Positions 16,844 through 26,662 of a DNA stretch of 64,000 nt are shown here, in pieces. The stretch is from Gilvimarinus polysaccharolyticus. Lineage in GTDB: Bacteria > Pseudomonadota > Gammaproteobacteria > Pseudomonadales > Cellvibrionaceae. Each line of letters starts with the position of its first letter. Position 1 is the first letter of the stretch. The DNA lies in contig NZ_LFIJ01000001.1 in the NCBI RefSeq assembly GCF_001187555.1, positions 1,080,169 to 1,144,168 on the forward strand, given 5' to 3'. The notes under the pieces were generated by a model. The model did not search any database. It was not told the origin of the DNA and worked only from the letters and a program-made list of their open reading frames with translations. A program made the position numbers and the translations under genes.

Positions 16844-19378
16844 ATGGAGCGCAATCTGCTACGCACTTTAGGCGATAACTCACATGATGTGATTTTTGCT
16901 AAGGATCGAGACGGGCGTTTTATTTTTGTTAGCAAAAGATTGGCCCGCTTAGCTGGTTTCTCTTCTGCCGATGATGTGCTTGGAAAAACCGATTTTGACC
17001 TTTTTCCCGCCGATTTGGCGCAAGGCTATCATGATGCAGACCAAGAAATCATGTTGTCCGGAAAAGGCTTGGTCGATTTTGAAGAGCTTTTGCTAGACGC
17101 AGAAACTAAAAAGACTCGCTGGCACTCTACGACTAAAATACCGCTTCACGACGAAAGCGGTAAGATAGTTGGCATTATCGGTATTACCCGCGATATAACT
17201 TTAACGAAAGATGCGGAAAAAAAAGCTCGCGAGTTAAACGTAGAGTTAGAAAAGCGTGTGGCCGAACGCACCCAAGAGCTAGCAGCAGCTAGTGATGCGC
17301 TGTCTAACGAGCGCAACTTAATGCGCAGCCTAGTAGATCTACTGCCCGATAATATTTTTGCTAAAGACACCCAAAGTAGATTTTTATTGGCTAATCAGGC
17401 TGTAGCACGCGGCATGGGTTCTACCGTCGACGAATTGCTGGGTAAAAATGATTTTGATTTTTTTCCCAAAGAAATGGCTCAAGGCTTTTTTGATGCAGAG
17501 CAAAAAGTTATTCGTGATGGAAAGCCAGTACACTTAGAGGAGCCCTACCTAAATCGAGAAAAAAACCAAGTTATTTGGCTTATGACCAGTAAGGTGCCGG
17601 TGCATGATAACAACGGAAAGGTTGTAGGAATTGTTGGTATTGGTCGTGACATCACCGAGCGGCGCGCCACTGAGAAAGCTCTGCGCGAAGGCGAAGAACG
17701 CTTTCGCAACCTCACCGAGCTCTCATCCGACTGGTATTGGGAGCAAAATAAAGATCTTGTTTTTATTAACTTAACCGACCCTAACGGAAAATCTGGATTT
17801 AGCGGTACTCAAGTGCAGGGTAAAACGATTAAACAATTGCCCAACACTGAAATCCTTAATAATGACTGGAGCGCACACGAACAGTGCGTTAACGCACACT
17901 TACCTTTTCGTGATCTAGAGCTTCGAGTGAGCCGAAGTCAGGATAAAACCTGCTATTTAAGCTTAAGTGGTTTACCTATTTTTGACAGTGCTGGAGTGTT
18001 TTCTGGTTATCAAGGCATTGGACGCGACATTACCGAACGGAAAACCGCTGAGGCTCACACGCATCACTTAGCCACACACGACAGTTTAACTGACCTGCCA
18101 AATCGGACAATGTTTTTTGATGTATTGGATGTAGCCATCGAATCAGCGCACCGTAACAAACGAAAGTTAGCGGTATTGTTTGTAGACTTAGATCGCTTTA
18201 AAAACATTAACGACACGCTAGGGCATGATGCCGGTGACGAATTACTGACTCAAATATCTGTCCGACTTTCCCATAGTTTACGTTCATGCGATGTGGTGGC
18301 ACGATTAGGCGGCGATGAATTTGCTATATTAGTGCAAGAAATAAATGAACCAGAGCAGGCCGCTACCGTCGCACAAAAAATACTGAGCGCCGCCGTTAGT
18401 CCGGTAATGGTGTTGGGGCAAGAGTGTAGGGTGACGGCCAGTATTGGGGTTAGTGTTTTCCCGGACGATGCCGGCGACGCACAAACTTTAATGAAGAACG
18501 CCGATATCGCCATGTATCGCGCTAAGGATGAAGGAAAGAATACCTACCAGTTTTTCTCGGCCGATATAAAGTCTCGCTCTCTTGAACGACTGATGCTAGA
18601 AAATAATCTTCGGCTGGCGCTAGAGCGTAATGAGTTTTTTTTACAGTATCAAGCCAAGCGTGATCTGAAAACCGGAAAAATTGCCGGGGCCGAAGCACTA
18701 ATACGTTGGCAGCACCCAGAGCTGGGGATCGTGCCGCCAGATCAATTTATACCACTGGCCGAAGAGACCGGTCTTATTGTCGCTATTGGTCGCTGGGTGC
18801 TAAAAACAGCATGCTGCCAAAGTATGGCTTGGCAAAAACAGGGCTTTGCACCAATTTGTATGGCCGTTAATTTATCGGTTAGACAGTTTTTTGACGAGAA
18901 TTTGGTCGCCGATGTAACCACTGAGCTAGCTGAGTCAGGCCTGCGGCCAGAATTATTAGAGATGGAGATTACCGAAGGCATGGTCATGCAAAATGCCGAG
19001 CGAGCCATTAATATTTTACAGTCCATAAAAGGTCTTGGCGTACGCCTTGCTATTGACGATTTTGGTGTTGGTTACTCGTCGCTGGCGCAAATTAAACGCT
19101 TTCCCATTGATACGCTTAAAATTGATAGTTCATTTATTCACGAGTTGCCGAAAAACGCCGAGGATTGTGCAATTGCCGAGGCGATTATTGCCATGGGTAG
19201 AACCCTAAGTTTAACCGTGATTGCCGAAGGGGTAGAAACCGTAGAGCAGGAGAGCTTCTTGCGCGATCACGCGTGCGACCAATCGCAAGGGTTTTATTTT
19301 AGCCGGCCAATCTCTTCTAATGATTTCTCAAATTTAATGCGTGAACAAAGAGATAATCCGAGAGACTACCCTCAATAA
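16844..19378 (+). CDS. PAS-PAS-PAS-GGDEF-EAL cyclic-di-GMP turnover protein
   Basis: Makes and/or breaks down the second messenger c-di-GMP. Order: two related PAS domains (about residues 5-125 and 160-285, each with an NDFDFF/TDFDLFP motif) joined by a coiled coil (about 127-160), a third PAS (about 290-400), GGDEF (about 405-565) and EAL (about 580-835). The GGDEF signature RLGGDEF is intact, as is the EAL motif GAEALIRWQHPE with VNLSVRQF, EITEG, DDFGVGYSSL and LKIDSSFI, so both activities are possible. No membrane segment is seen, so it is a cytosolic sensor. The first two PAS domains look like an internal duplication. The ribosome site before the chosen ATG is weak. A chemoreceptor gene converges on it. 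Confidence 0.93.
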   Translation: MERNLLRTLGDNSHDVIFAKDRDGRFIFVSKRLARLAGFSSADDVLGKTDFDLFPADLAQGYHDADQEIMLSGKGLVDFEELLLDAETKKTRWHSTTKIPLHDESGKIVGIIGITRDITLTKDAEKKARELNVELEKRVAERTQELAAASDALSNERNLMRSLVDLLPDNIFAKDTQSRFLLANQAVARGMGSTVDELLGKNDFDFFPKEMAQGFFDAEQKVIRDGKPVHLEEPYLNREKNQVIWLMTSKVPVHDNNGKVVGIVGIGRDITERRATEKALREGEERFRNLTELSSDWYWEQNKDLVFINLTDPNGKSGFSGTQVQGKTIKQLPNTEILNNDWSAHEQCVNAHLPFRDLELRVSRSQDKTCYLSLSGLPIFDSAGVFSGYQGIGRDITERKTAEAHTHHLATHDSLTDLPNRTMFFDVLDVAIESAHRNKRKLAVLFVDLDRFKNINDTLGHDAGDELLTQISVRLSHSLRSCDVVARLGGDEFAILVQEINEPEQAATVAQKILSAAVSPVMVLGQECRVTASIGVSVFPDDAGDAQTLMKNADIAMYRAKDEGKNTYQFFSADIKSRSLERLMLENNLRLALERNEFFLQYQAKRDLKTGKIAGAEALIRWQHPELGIVPPDQFIPLAEETGLIVAIGRWVLKTACCQSMAWQKQGFAPICMAVNLSVRQFFDENLVADVTTELAESGLRPELLEMEITEGMVMQNAERAINILQSIKGLGVRLAIDDFGVGYSSLAQIKRFPIDTLKIDSSFIHELPKNAEDCAIAEAIIAMGRTLSLTVIAEGVETVEQESFLRDHACDQSQGFYFSRPISSNDFSNLMREQRDNPRDYPQ

Positions 19379-19541
19379 AAACGTCTAAGCTGTAGCGCGA
19401 GGCTACTTTTATTAGTGAGACGAAATGCCACTTAAACACCTAATAATATCTAAGTAAAGGTGGCTACATTAAAGCGTTCAAAACGTTTTAAGTAAGAAAC
19501 CTTCATACGCTGAAGCGTGGCAGGATTAATAGCTATCTGTT

Positions 19542-21464
19542 TTAAACTCTATAAGTGGCTAATTGCGTTTGTAAGCGTTTTGCGAGGGCAATAAGACTCT
19601 CACTGGCTTTGCGGGCCAAGTCAGCTTGACTGGAGGTTTCTTGTGCGCTGCTGCGTATTCGTTCGAGTGTGGTGTTAATTTCATCGGATACCTGACTTTG
19701 CTCTTCTGCAGCACCGGCAATGTCGGTGTTACGAGCGGCGATGTCAGTCATGGCGGCGGTCACGGCATTTATAGCAATACCCGATTCGGTAGCTTTATTC
19801 GATAAGTTTTCAGCTAGCGAACGATTAAGCTCCATTTTACGTGATGCGTCCTTAGATCCATTTTGCAAGCGTTCAATTTGTTCTCGAATATCACTAATAG
19901 AATTTTGCGTACGTGTGGCCAGCATACGCACTTCATCTGAAACAACAGCAAAGCCTCGGCCATGCTCACCAGCTCTGGCGGCCTCAATTGCCGCGTTTAA
20001 TGCGAGTAAGTTGGTTTGTTCTGCTATTGCGTTAATCACATCAAGTACACCGCTAATGGCATCACTGTGTTTTTCTAACTCAAGCACTGTTTCTGCACAT
20101 TCAAGCGTGCTTTGACTTAATTGACTGATGATGTCGATGGTGACGACCAGTGAAGTATGGCCCGTGCGTGCTTGTTCCGTGGCATCTTTAGCAGATTGGT
20201 CGGCGTTGGTTGCGCTCTCGGCGACACTTTGCGCGGTGAGCATCATCTGGTGCATGGCAGTTGCCACTTGCTCGGTATGTTCAGCTTGCTGATCGGTGTA
20301 GAGGCTGGATTGCTCTGCCGAGGCGACCATAGATTCTGCTGAATGGAGTAGCTCTAATGAGGATTTCCCAACTTCCTGAATGGTTGTTTGTACTTTTTCT
20401 AACAAACGGTTAAAGCCGTTCGCCACCTGACCAAATTCGTCTTTACTGGTGTTATTAAGCCTTACCGTAAGATCTCCTTCGCCTTCGGTAATATTGTTTA
20501 TAGCGTTTATTAAGCGCGTCATTGGTTTTGCAATTACCAGGGTCACTAAGGTACTAACGGCTAAAATAATTAATCCACCTACGGCAGCAATAATGCCAGC
20601 GGTTGTAACTGTTTGTTGTGTAATTAGGGTTCCCAATTCATCTTCTGAGTATGCTGTCATTACTCTGTAACCCCACGGAGAAAATGAGGTTTCAGATAGA
20701 GTCCAACCAGGTTCTGAGCCATCGAGAACTCGTTGGATATAGTCGGCTGACTGATTGTTTGAATGCATGCGAATACGATTTTTGTTGTCTACAAGGGCGG
20801 TAAACCCTTGCGTAAAAACTTTCGATTGACTGACAGACTCCTCTAAGGCCGATAGATCTGCGGAATAACCTACATACCAAATACCCAGAATATTGCCGTT
20901 ATGATCGCGCATTGGCTCATAGCCGGTCAGGTACGGAGAGCCTAATATATCCACTTGGCCATAATAAGCCTGACCTGCCTCGATGGCTTTAAAGGCTGCG
21001 CCTTGAGGGTTTAGAAGAGTGCCTGTAGCTCGTTCACCGGCTTTTTTAACATTGGTAGAAACGCGTACATAGTTTCGGTCGTCATACACAAATAGTGTGG
21101 CAGTGCCTGCTAGATCTTGCGTCAGTTCATCAACCAATTGGTAATCGTTACTTTGTTCTAACTCCCCTAAGTACAGCGAGGGCACTGTGTATTGGCCTAC
21201 CTGTGTCGGTTGTCGTTGTTCTGGCGGCCCAAGTCTCTCCCCGCGTTTTATAAGCACTTTCATAGCGCCCTTTACCCGATCCATCATGAGTGAGTCGGTA
21301 ACGGATAGTAAGTGTATGACTTCGACACTTTGGCTTTTTGCAAGCGAATCAGCCTCTTGCTGCAATTGCTTAGTGGCAGTCATGCTGGTGATTAATGTTC
21401 CCAGAATGACCATTACAATAATCACTGACAGTACGGAGAGAAAAAACTTCTTGTTCACGGACAT
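19542..21464 (-). CDS. Methyl-accepting chemotaxis protein with a Cache ligand domain
   Basis: A transmembrane chemoreceptor that signals through CheW/CheA. It has one N-terminal membrane helix (about 7-29), a large periplasmic domain (about 30-290) of the Cache_3/Cache_2 type ([61 protein letters not shown]), a second helix (about 290-315), a HAMP domain and the cytoplasmic coiled coil. The conserved hairpin tip [20 protein letters not shown] is present with adjacent methylation helices. Ligand unknown; this Cache type often binds small organic acids. The protein lacks a CheR-docking pentapeptide at its C-terminus. It is transcribed alone. Confidence 0.92.
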   Translation of the reverse strand: MSVNKKFFLSVLSVIIVMVILGTLITSMTATKQLQQEADSLAKSQSVEVIHLLSVTDSLMMDRVKGAMKVLIKRGERLGPPEQRQPTQVGQYTVPSLYLGELEQSNDYQLVDELTQDLAGTATLFVYDDRNYVRVSTNVKKAGERATGTLLNPQGAAFKAIEAGQAYYGQVDILGSPYLTGYEPMRDHNGNILGIWYVGYSADLSALEESVSQSKVFTQGFTALVDNKNRIRMHSNNQSADYIQRVLDGSEPGWTLSETSFSPWGYRVMTAYSEDELGTLITQQTVTTAGIIAAVGGLIILAVSTLVTLVIAKPMTRLINAINNITEGEGDLTVRLNNTSKDEFGQVANGFNRLLEKVQTTIQEVGKSSLELLHSAESMVASAEQSSLYTDQQAEHTEQVATAMHQMMLTAQSVAESATNADQSAKDATEQARTGHTSLVVTIDIISQLSQSTLECAETVLELEKHSDAISGVLDVINAIAEQTNLLALNAAIEAARAGEHGRGFAVVSDEVRMLATRTQNSISDIREQIERLQNGSKDASRKMELNRSLAENLSNKATESGIAINAVTAAMTDIAARNTDIAGAAEEQSQVSDEINTTLERIRSSAQETSSQADLARKASESLIALAKRLQTQLATYRV

Positions 21465-21781
21465 AGTGTTAAGGCCAAAGAGAGACGAATTGATTACATA
21501 TCTTTAGCTTATCGGCAGGGATAGAGATAGTTAAAGGGCTTTTAGGGCAGAAGGCGCAGAGAAAGGTGTTTATTTACGTTAAGACGGAGAGGGTTACGTA
21601 GGAAAAAGTGAATCTTTTGAATATTGCTCGTAGTGTCTTTATACCTTAGCCAACTCGTATTAGCACTTTCCTGAGCACTCCCTCCGCTTTTTAACCCCAT
21701 GGAGATGCTATTTTTAGAGTCTGTCAGGGACGGGCTGTGTGCGCGACGGCCCATACGCTGGGGCCGTCGCGGTAAGGTATG
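21465..21781. other. Gap containing a GC-rich hairpin
   Basis: No credible gene is seen in these 317 bases. Near the right end CGCGACGGCCC (21742-21752) and GGGCCGTCGCG (21761-21771) form a perfect 11-bp stem with an 8-base loop, 10 bases after the stop of the - strand lipoprotein gene. It has no T-run, so it would be a Rho-assisted or mRNA-stabilising end. Confidence 0.45.
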
Positions 21782-22252
21782 TTAACGCAAGGGGACGATC
21801 TGTAGCTTTGATTCGGGCTTTACTGGATTCGCAAACATAGATAGGTCTTCGTCTGTTGCCGTTTCAGTACACTCGCCGTGAATAGTGACTCGATTTTTTT
21901 CCGGTTGCTCTTTAAGTGTCATATAACCTTCCCGGCAGTAGCCTGTGGCAGCAAGTTTTGCCTCTAGCATTTCGGTGGCTTGTTCCTGTACTTTATTAGA
22001 TCGATCACGGTTGCCTTCAGGTGATTTTCCTCCGCCTTTTCGGCCTTCCCCTCTAGGTGACCGGCCACCACCTCTTTTACCTTTAGAGCTTTGACCTTCG
22101 GCACGTATAAAGCCGACCTCGTAGACAAATAGTTTAGAGCCATTAGCGGTTATTTCAGTTGAAAAATGTTCTACGGTATTCACATTACGCTCTGGCGCGC
22201 TGCTACAAGCGGTTAATAGCGCCGGTAAAAGAAGCATTAAGTAAGGTTTCAT
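21782..22252 (-). CDS. Hypothetical lipoprotein with an RG/KG-rich basic segment
   Basis: A 156-residue protein with a lipoprotein signal (lipobox LTAC, Cys about residue 16). Residues about 55-88 form a low-complexity basic tract of Gly, Arg, Lys, Ser and Pro (GKRGGGRSPRGEGRKGGG), unusual for a lipoprotein. The remainder (EMLEAKLAATGYCREGYM and RVTIHGECTE) looks like a small globular domain with two Cys that could pair. Related short lipoproteins occur in marine gammaproteobacteria without known role. It is followed on the same strand, upstream, by another small secreted protein next to baeSR. Confidence 0.6.
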   Translation of the reverse strand: MKPYLMLLLPALLTACSSAPERNVNTVEHFSTEITANGSKLFVYEVGFIRAEGQSSKGKRGGGRSPRGEGRKGGGKSPEGNRDRSNKVQEQATEMLEAKLAATGYCREGYMTLKEQPEKNRVTIHGECTETATDEDLSMFANPVKPESKLQIVPLR

Positions 22253-22364
22253 GACAAAAAGTTCGCCTAAGTGGAAGTAAGTTTAGTCGTTTAAGCCAAA
22301 CACGGCCATCGCGAGTAATACCATGGCGCAACAGTTCTTTGCTGATAGCCGTGGCAACACAGCC

Positions 22365-22616
22365 TTAGCGTCTTGGTTCTGGCCGATCATTTGGCACGGC
22401 AACCAAAGCGCCATCTACCATTTGGCATGTGGCTTCTAAGGTATGGCCGTGGGGTGTTTCGATTGTAACGGCTTGGTTAAGTTCCGCATCAGCACAAGCT
22501 TTAATGGCTTCAGGTGGCGGGCCTTGTCTGTCTGAGTGTGATGGTGGTGCGGCAAATGCGCTAGAGATCATGGCGCTAAGTAACAGGGTAAGCATAATCT
22601 TGGTTGTGGCTGTCAT
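22365..22616 (-). CDS. Small secreted protein with Pro-rich start, divergent from baeSR
   Basis: An 83-residue precursor with a clear signal peptide (about 1-22, ending AFA). The mature 60 residues hold GPPPEAIKACADAELNQAVTIETPHGHTLEATCQMVDGALVAVP. Two Cys probably form a disulfide around a short beta-hairpin domain. Similar short proteins are frequent in this group of bacteria; no function is assigned to my knowledge. It is transcribed away from baeS with a 169-base gap, so it may be a target of BaeR in the way that Spy is in E. coli; that is inference. Start ATG has a plausible GGGAGAAA upstream. Confidence 0.65.
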   Translation of the reverse strand: MTATTKIMLTLLLSAMISSAFAAPPSHSDRQGPPPEAIKACADAELNQAVTIETPHGHTLEATCQMVDGALVAVPNDRPEPRR

Positions 22617-22785
22617 TTGATTTCTCCCAGTAAGTTGAAACCTATATGGATTAAATGGCTATCGGTTTGATACAACAAGGATAGGTTATCAAGCGAATGT
22701 GCAGAACCGGTGCAATTTACAAGGAGAAGCCAGTCATTTTTTACAACCTTGTGGAGCTGTTCGTTATTGGCGGTATACTGCCAAT

Positions 22786-24222
22786 ATGAAGATTACACGC
22801 AAATTATTTTTTACCTTATTGGGCGTAACAACCTGTGTGGTTGTTGCCAACTTAGCCCTGGCTCGCTGGAGCTTTCAGCAAGGCTTTTTAGATTTTATTG
22901 GAGGTATAGAACAGCAACGCCTGAGCGAGCTCGGTGAACAGCTTACCCGTGAGTACGAATGGTCTGATAATAATTGGAAGTTTGTCGAAACGCTCGACTT
23001 TGAACAACTGTTACGCGAGCAGGCCCGAGCAGGAATGCGGCCATTGCCGCCTCACGGAGCGTCTGGTTCGCAAAGGGCTTTTAAGGGGCGCCCGCCAGGG
23101 AGTCCCGCTAGAGTAAAGCTGAGAACAATGGGGCCGCCCACGGTTTTATACGACCAAGTGGGGCAGCTGATCGCAGGTATCCCGCCAAACAATCAAGACT
23201 CTCCCAGTATCCGCGTGCCATTGTTGTCCAATGATATCCAGGTGGGTGAGTTACGAAGTTGGCCAGCTGGACCGTCTTATACGCCATTGGCAAGCCAATT
23301 TTCACGGCAACAGCTATGGGCCAGCTTGATGATTGGCTTGCTTAGCTTGGCCGCTGCAAGTGCAATCTCTTGGTTGGTCGCCAAAGCGTTATTGCGACCG
23401 GTTAAAGAAGTCTTGCGTGGCGTATCGGAATTATCTAAAGGAAATTATCAAGTCAGCTTTACTGAGTCGCGCCATGATGAACTGGGGCAGCTCATGAGTA
23501 ATATTGCCGCATTAAGTAAAACACTCGATAAAAATCGCACGGCTAAGCAGCGCTGGTTTGCTGACATCTCCCATGAACTACGAACACCACTAACTGTTTT
23601 AAAAGGCGAAATAGATGTTCTTAAGGCCGGCATACGCCCCTTTGATGCCAAGCAACTAGCCTCCTTTGAGCAAGAAATCGACCTCCTTGCCCACCTTATT
23701 GATGATCTTTATCAACTCTCGTTATCTGACATGGGCGCATTGCGTTATCGCTTTGAAAAACAAAGCTTAACGGATATTGTAGCCGGCGTAACGGGTAGCA
23801 TTAAGCGGCAAGTGGCGAATAAAGGCCTCACTTTTAGCCTAAATTGTAAGGAGGACATTTGGGCTAGCGTCGACAAACCTCGTATAGAGCAGTTGTTTTT
23901 AAATCTGTTTGCTAATTCTATGGCTTACACTGATTCACCAGGAACCATTCAGCTGGAAGTGTCTACACTGGATAATCTAGTTCAAATAACCATCGATGAC
24001 TCGTCCCCTGGAGTGCCCGTGGCGGAATGTGATCTCCTGTTTGATCCGTTGTATCGTCAGGATTCCTCTCGAGAGCGGCGCTCTTCGGGGGCAGGCTTGG
24101 GCTTAACTATTTGCAAAAATATAGTTGAGGCCCACGGCGGGCGAATTGTCGCGGCGCCCTCTAAACTTGGAGGAGTGCAGATGTCGATACTAATCAACGC
24201 TTATCAAGGAAACCAGCCATGA
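22786..24222 (+). CDS. baeS: Envelope-stress sensor histidine kinase BaeS
   Basis: BaeS senses envelope damage and toxic compounds and phosphorylates BaeR. It is recognisably colinear with E. coli BaeS: N-terminal helix, then FQQGFLDFIGGIEQQRLSELGEQL, a periplasmic domain (about 35-180) with a PPHG element, second helix (about 183-205), HAMP, phospho-acceptor motif ADISHELRTPLTVLKGE (His about 264), DDLYQLSLSD, and ATPase boxes ending SSGAGLGLTICKNIVEAHGGRI. The N-box Asn is in LFANSMAYTD. I chose ATG 22786 because the upstream extension adds 29 residues without a signal. The stop overlaps the baeR start by 4 bases. Confidence 0.9.
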   Translation: MKITRKLFFTLLGVTTCVVVANLALARWSFQQGFLDFIGGIEQQRLSELGEQLTREYEWSDNNWKFVETLDFEQLLREQARAGMRPLPPHGASGSQRAFKGRPPGSPARVKLRTMGPPTVLYDQVGQLIAGIPPNNQDSPSIRVPLLSNDIQVGELRSWPAGPSYTPLASQFSRQQLWASLMIGLLSLAAASAISWLVAKALLRPVKEVLRGVSELSKGNYQVSFTESRHDELGQLMSNIAALSKTLDKNRTAKQRWFADISHELRTPLTVLKGEIDVLKAGIRPFDAKQLASFEQEIDLLAHLIDDLYQLSLSDMGALRYRFEKQSLTDIVAGVTGSIKRQVANKGLTFSLNCKEDIWASVDKPRIEQLFLNLFANSMAYTDSPGTIQLEVSTLDNLVQITIDDSSPGVPVAECDLLFDPLYRQDSSRERRSSGAGLGLTICKNIVEAHGGRIVAAPSKLGGVQMSILINAYQGNQP

Positions 24223-24905
24223 GCGATCAGCCTTTGATTATAATTGTTGAAGATGAGCCTAAAATTGCTCAGATTTTGGTCGACTTCCTCTCGATGGATG
24301 GTTTTCAAACATTGGTATTACATGACGGCAAAGACGCGGTTGAAACCATTCAAAACAAAGCTCCAAGTGCGGTGATATTAGATTTAATGTTGCCTCATAA
24401 AAGCGGCTTGGTTATTTGTGAAGAGCTGAGACAGTTTTCTGATGTTCCTATTTTAATGTTGACCGCTCGTGTCGATGAGATCGATCGCTTAATGGGACTT
24501 AATATTGGTGCCGACGATTATGTTTGCAAGCCGTTTTCGGTAAGAGAGGTGGTCGCTCGCATTAAAGTTATTTTGCGGCGTCAAAACACTAACAACCACT
24601 CTCAGGGGCGCATATTACAATACAAAAAAGTATGCCTTGATCTTGAGAAACACACCTGCACACTAGCGGGTGAAATCATTGAATTAACCCCAGTGGAGTT
24701 TCGTTTGTTAACGGCTTTTATTAATAAGCCCGGTGCAGTATTTACCCGCGCAACACTTATGAGCTCTTGCTACGAAGATGATCGTATTGTCAGTGCCCGA
24801 ACCATTGACAGTCATATGAAAAACCTCCGTGCCAAGTTGACCGATGCCGATAACGGCGAGTCTATATTCCAATCGGTTTATGGGGTCGGCTACAAAATCG
24901 GTTAA
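24219..24905 (+). CDS. baeR: Response regulator BaeR
   Basis: An OmpR/PhoB-type regulator partnered with BaeS; E. coli BaeR activates the mdt multidrug efflux genes, acrD and spy. Receiver domain: acidic EDEP, phospho-acceptor Asp about residue 56 in VILDLMLPHKSG, the Thr in MLTAR, Lys in CKPFS. The segment RVDEIDRLMGLNIGADDYVCKPFSVREVVARIKVILRR is close to E. coli BaeR. A C-terminal winged helix follows (LTPVEFRLLTAFINKPGAVFTR...DRIVSARTIDSHMKNLRAKL). Start overlaps the baeS stop (ATGA). Confidence 0.92.
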   Translation: MSDQPLIIIVEDEPKIAQILVDFLSMDGFQTLVLHDGKDAVETIQNKAPSAVILDLMLPHKSGLVICEELRQFSDVPILMLTARVDEIDRLMGLNIGADDYVCKPFSVREVVARIKVILRRQNTNNHSQGRILQYKKVCLDLEKHTCTLAGEIIELTPVEFRLLTAFINKPGAVFTRATLMSSCYEDDRIVSARTIDSHMKNLRAKLTDADNGESIFQSVYGVGYKIG

Positions 24906-25011
24906 ACCTCTGTATTTTCTAAATTGCGCAGCATCACCTTGGAATCTGCACAAGTCCTGCACGATGTTTGGTTAACATTACAATATCCAACACAGCAAGG
25001 GTGCAACTATC

Positions 25012-25305
25012 ATGAAGTTTAACTATTTATTATTAAAGCCTAGCGTCATCTGTATGCTATGTGTGTTTCTAGGCGCCTGTGGTTCAGGCTCATCTAACGA
25101 CTCAACAACCCCCCTTGATGATGACATTACCGATGAGCCGGTTAATACCGCACCCGTGGTAGTCGCAGGGGACGATGTATCGACCTCTGCCGGCGAGCTT
25201 GTAACGCTAACAGCCGTTGTAACAGATGATGACAATGTAACTATTAGCTGGAGCCAAACCAATGGCGAGACAGTAGAGCTAACTGACAGCACTGCCCGTT
25301 GTTAG
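25012..25305 (+). CDS. YHYH-domain lipoprotein, N-terminal fragment before frameshift
   Basis: This reading frame gives a lipoprotein signal (lipobox LGAC, Cys about residue 23), an acidic linker and the first half of a PKD/REJ-like beta-sandwich (NTAPVVVAGDDVSTSAGELVTLTAVVTDDDNVTISWSQTNGETVEL), then stops at TAG 25303. The second half of the same domain (VVSFIAPSATEDQTLTFSVSVSDG) continues at once in the +1 frame and runs on into the YHYH domain. The crossing must lie between 25283 (after a stop in the second frame) and 25302. So this is one gene, 25012-26659, interrupted by a one-base change or a recoding event. Confidence 0.75.
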   Translation: MKFNYLLLKPSVICMLCVFLGACGSGSSNDSTTPLDDDITDEPVNTAPVVVAGDDVSTSAGELVTLTAVVTDDDNVTISWSQTNGETVELTDSTARC

Positions 25306-25414
25306 TTTTATCGCCCCCTCCGCGACAGAAGATCAAACTTTAACCTTTAGTGTTAGCGTCAGTGATGGGGTCAACGACGCTGTTAGCGATACGGTATCGA
25401 TTACCGTTAGCGCG

Positions 25415-26659
25415 GTGGCAGAGGAGCCGACGTTGAGTAACAATGTATGGCTGATCAACACAGATAACACTCGAGCGGCTCATATTTTAGAGTCGGATTC
25501 TGGCCTTGGCGTTTTGGTTAATGTGCAATCGGTATCGGAGCAAGCAGTCAGTGGTGAGGTTTTTACTGTTGTCACCTCCGAAGGTGTACCCGATTACAGC
25601 GTAACTATTACCGATGAGATGCTAGCACAACTGAATAATCGCCCCCGCGCTGCAACAGACTTTGCCGCAGGCGAAGCCGTAATTAACGTGGGAGACACTG
25701 TTGGGTTCGGCCAAGATATTGGTTACAACAGCAACTCTAATTGCGGCATGAATGCCGGTTTTGGTTATTGGCCGCCAGGACCAGAATGCCCAAGCCAAGC
25801 CACCCGCGAAGGGTATTTCACGCAATCGCCACAAAAGGCCGAAGACACCTGTGCCAATGGATTAGGCAAGGTCGGGCTTTGGGTTAACGGCTCCTCGGTA
25901 TACAACTGGGGTGATGGCATGAGCTACAACAATGAAGGCGCATGGCAAAACCTAGCCCCCATTGCCGAGCAGTATGATGTTGATGTGTGTGGCGGTCACG
26001 CTGCCATGGGTGATTATCATCACCATTTTTACTCCACCTGTTTAGCCGACATGGTCGGTGATAAAGCAGACGGTCACTCACCACTGTACGGTTACGCCGC
26101 CGATGGTTATCCAATTTACGGGCCTTGGCAAGCTGAAGGCGAATTGGCGGCCAGCGCTTGGGCTGTGCGTGATTATTCTGCAGACTCAGCTACAGGCTGC
26201 TCAGATGGGACCCGTAGCTGTACTTTAGTAGATCCTTTTGATGTGAGCTTAGGCACCGAGTTTGTCGCATCTGGCCCAAGCTTTGACGATGTTGTTAGCA
26301 CTTTATCGGGCAATCAATTAACCGCCTATAACGGTTACTACTACGAAGATTACTATTGGGATAGCAGCTTAACCGAACAAGGCGGCGCGTACCTTGATCA
26401 GTACAATGGTCATACAGATGAACAGCGGGGCTATCATTATCACATCACCGTAAGCGAGCAAGATGGGCAATTAACGCCGTCATTTCCATACATTATTGGA
26501 ACTCGATTTGCCGGTGAGTTACCGGACAATTCTCTGGCGCAGTGCAGCACTGGTGCAGCCCCATCAGGACCACCTCCTGGCGCTGGTGGACCACCTCAAG
26601 CTGCCGCTAGTCCAGCACTTGATGCCGATAGCAATATTGTTGTGGCGCTAGAGGAATAA
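25415..26659 (+). CDS. YHYH-domain protein, C-terminal part after frameshift
   Basis: The open frame begins before 25300; GTG 25415 is only its first convenient start codon and is probably not used. The product has the YHYH domain: GDYHHHFYSTCLADM, HSPLYGYAADGYPIYGPW, and late in the protein RGYHYHITV plus FPYIIGTRFAGE. The many His, Asp and Cys residues suggest metal binding. YHYH proteins are exported, and their role is not established. The C-terminal end is a Pro/Gly/Ala-rich tail. Together with the upstream fragment it would form a 549-residue lipoprotein with one PKD-like domain. The next gene starts 3 bases after the stop, so expression of the pair seems to be maintained. Confidence 0.75.
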   Translation: MAEEPTLSNNVWLINTDNTRAAHILESDSGLGVLVNVQSVSEQAVSGEVFTVVTSEGVPDYSVTITDEMLAQLNNRPRAATDFAAGEAVINVGDTVGFGQDIGYNSNSNCGMNAGFGYWPPGPECPSQATREGYFTQSPQKAEDTCANGLGKVGLWVNGSSVYNWGDGMSYNNEGAWQNLAPIAEQYDVDVCGGHAAMGDYHHHFYSTCLADMVGDKADGHSPLYGYAADGYPIYGPWQAEGELAASAWAVRDYSADSATGCSDGTRSCTLVDPFDVSLGTEFVASGPSFDDVVSTLSGNQLTAYNGYYYEDYYWDSSLTEQGGAYLDQYNGHTDEQRGYHYHITVSEQDGQLTPSFPYIIGTRFAGELPDNSLAQCSTGAAPSGPPPGAGGPPQAAASPALDADSNIVVALEE

Positions 26660-26662
26660 AGC

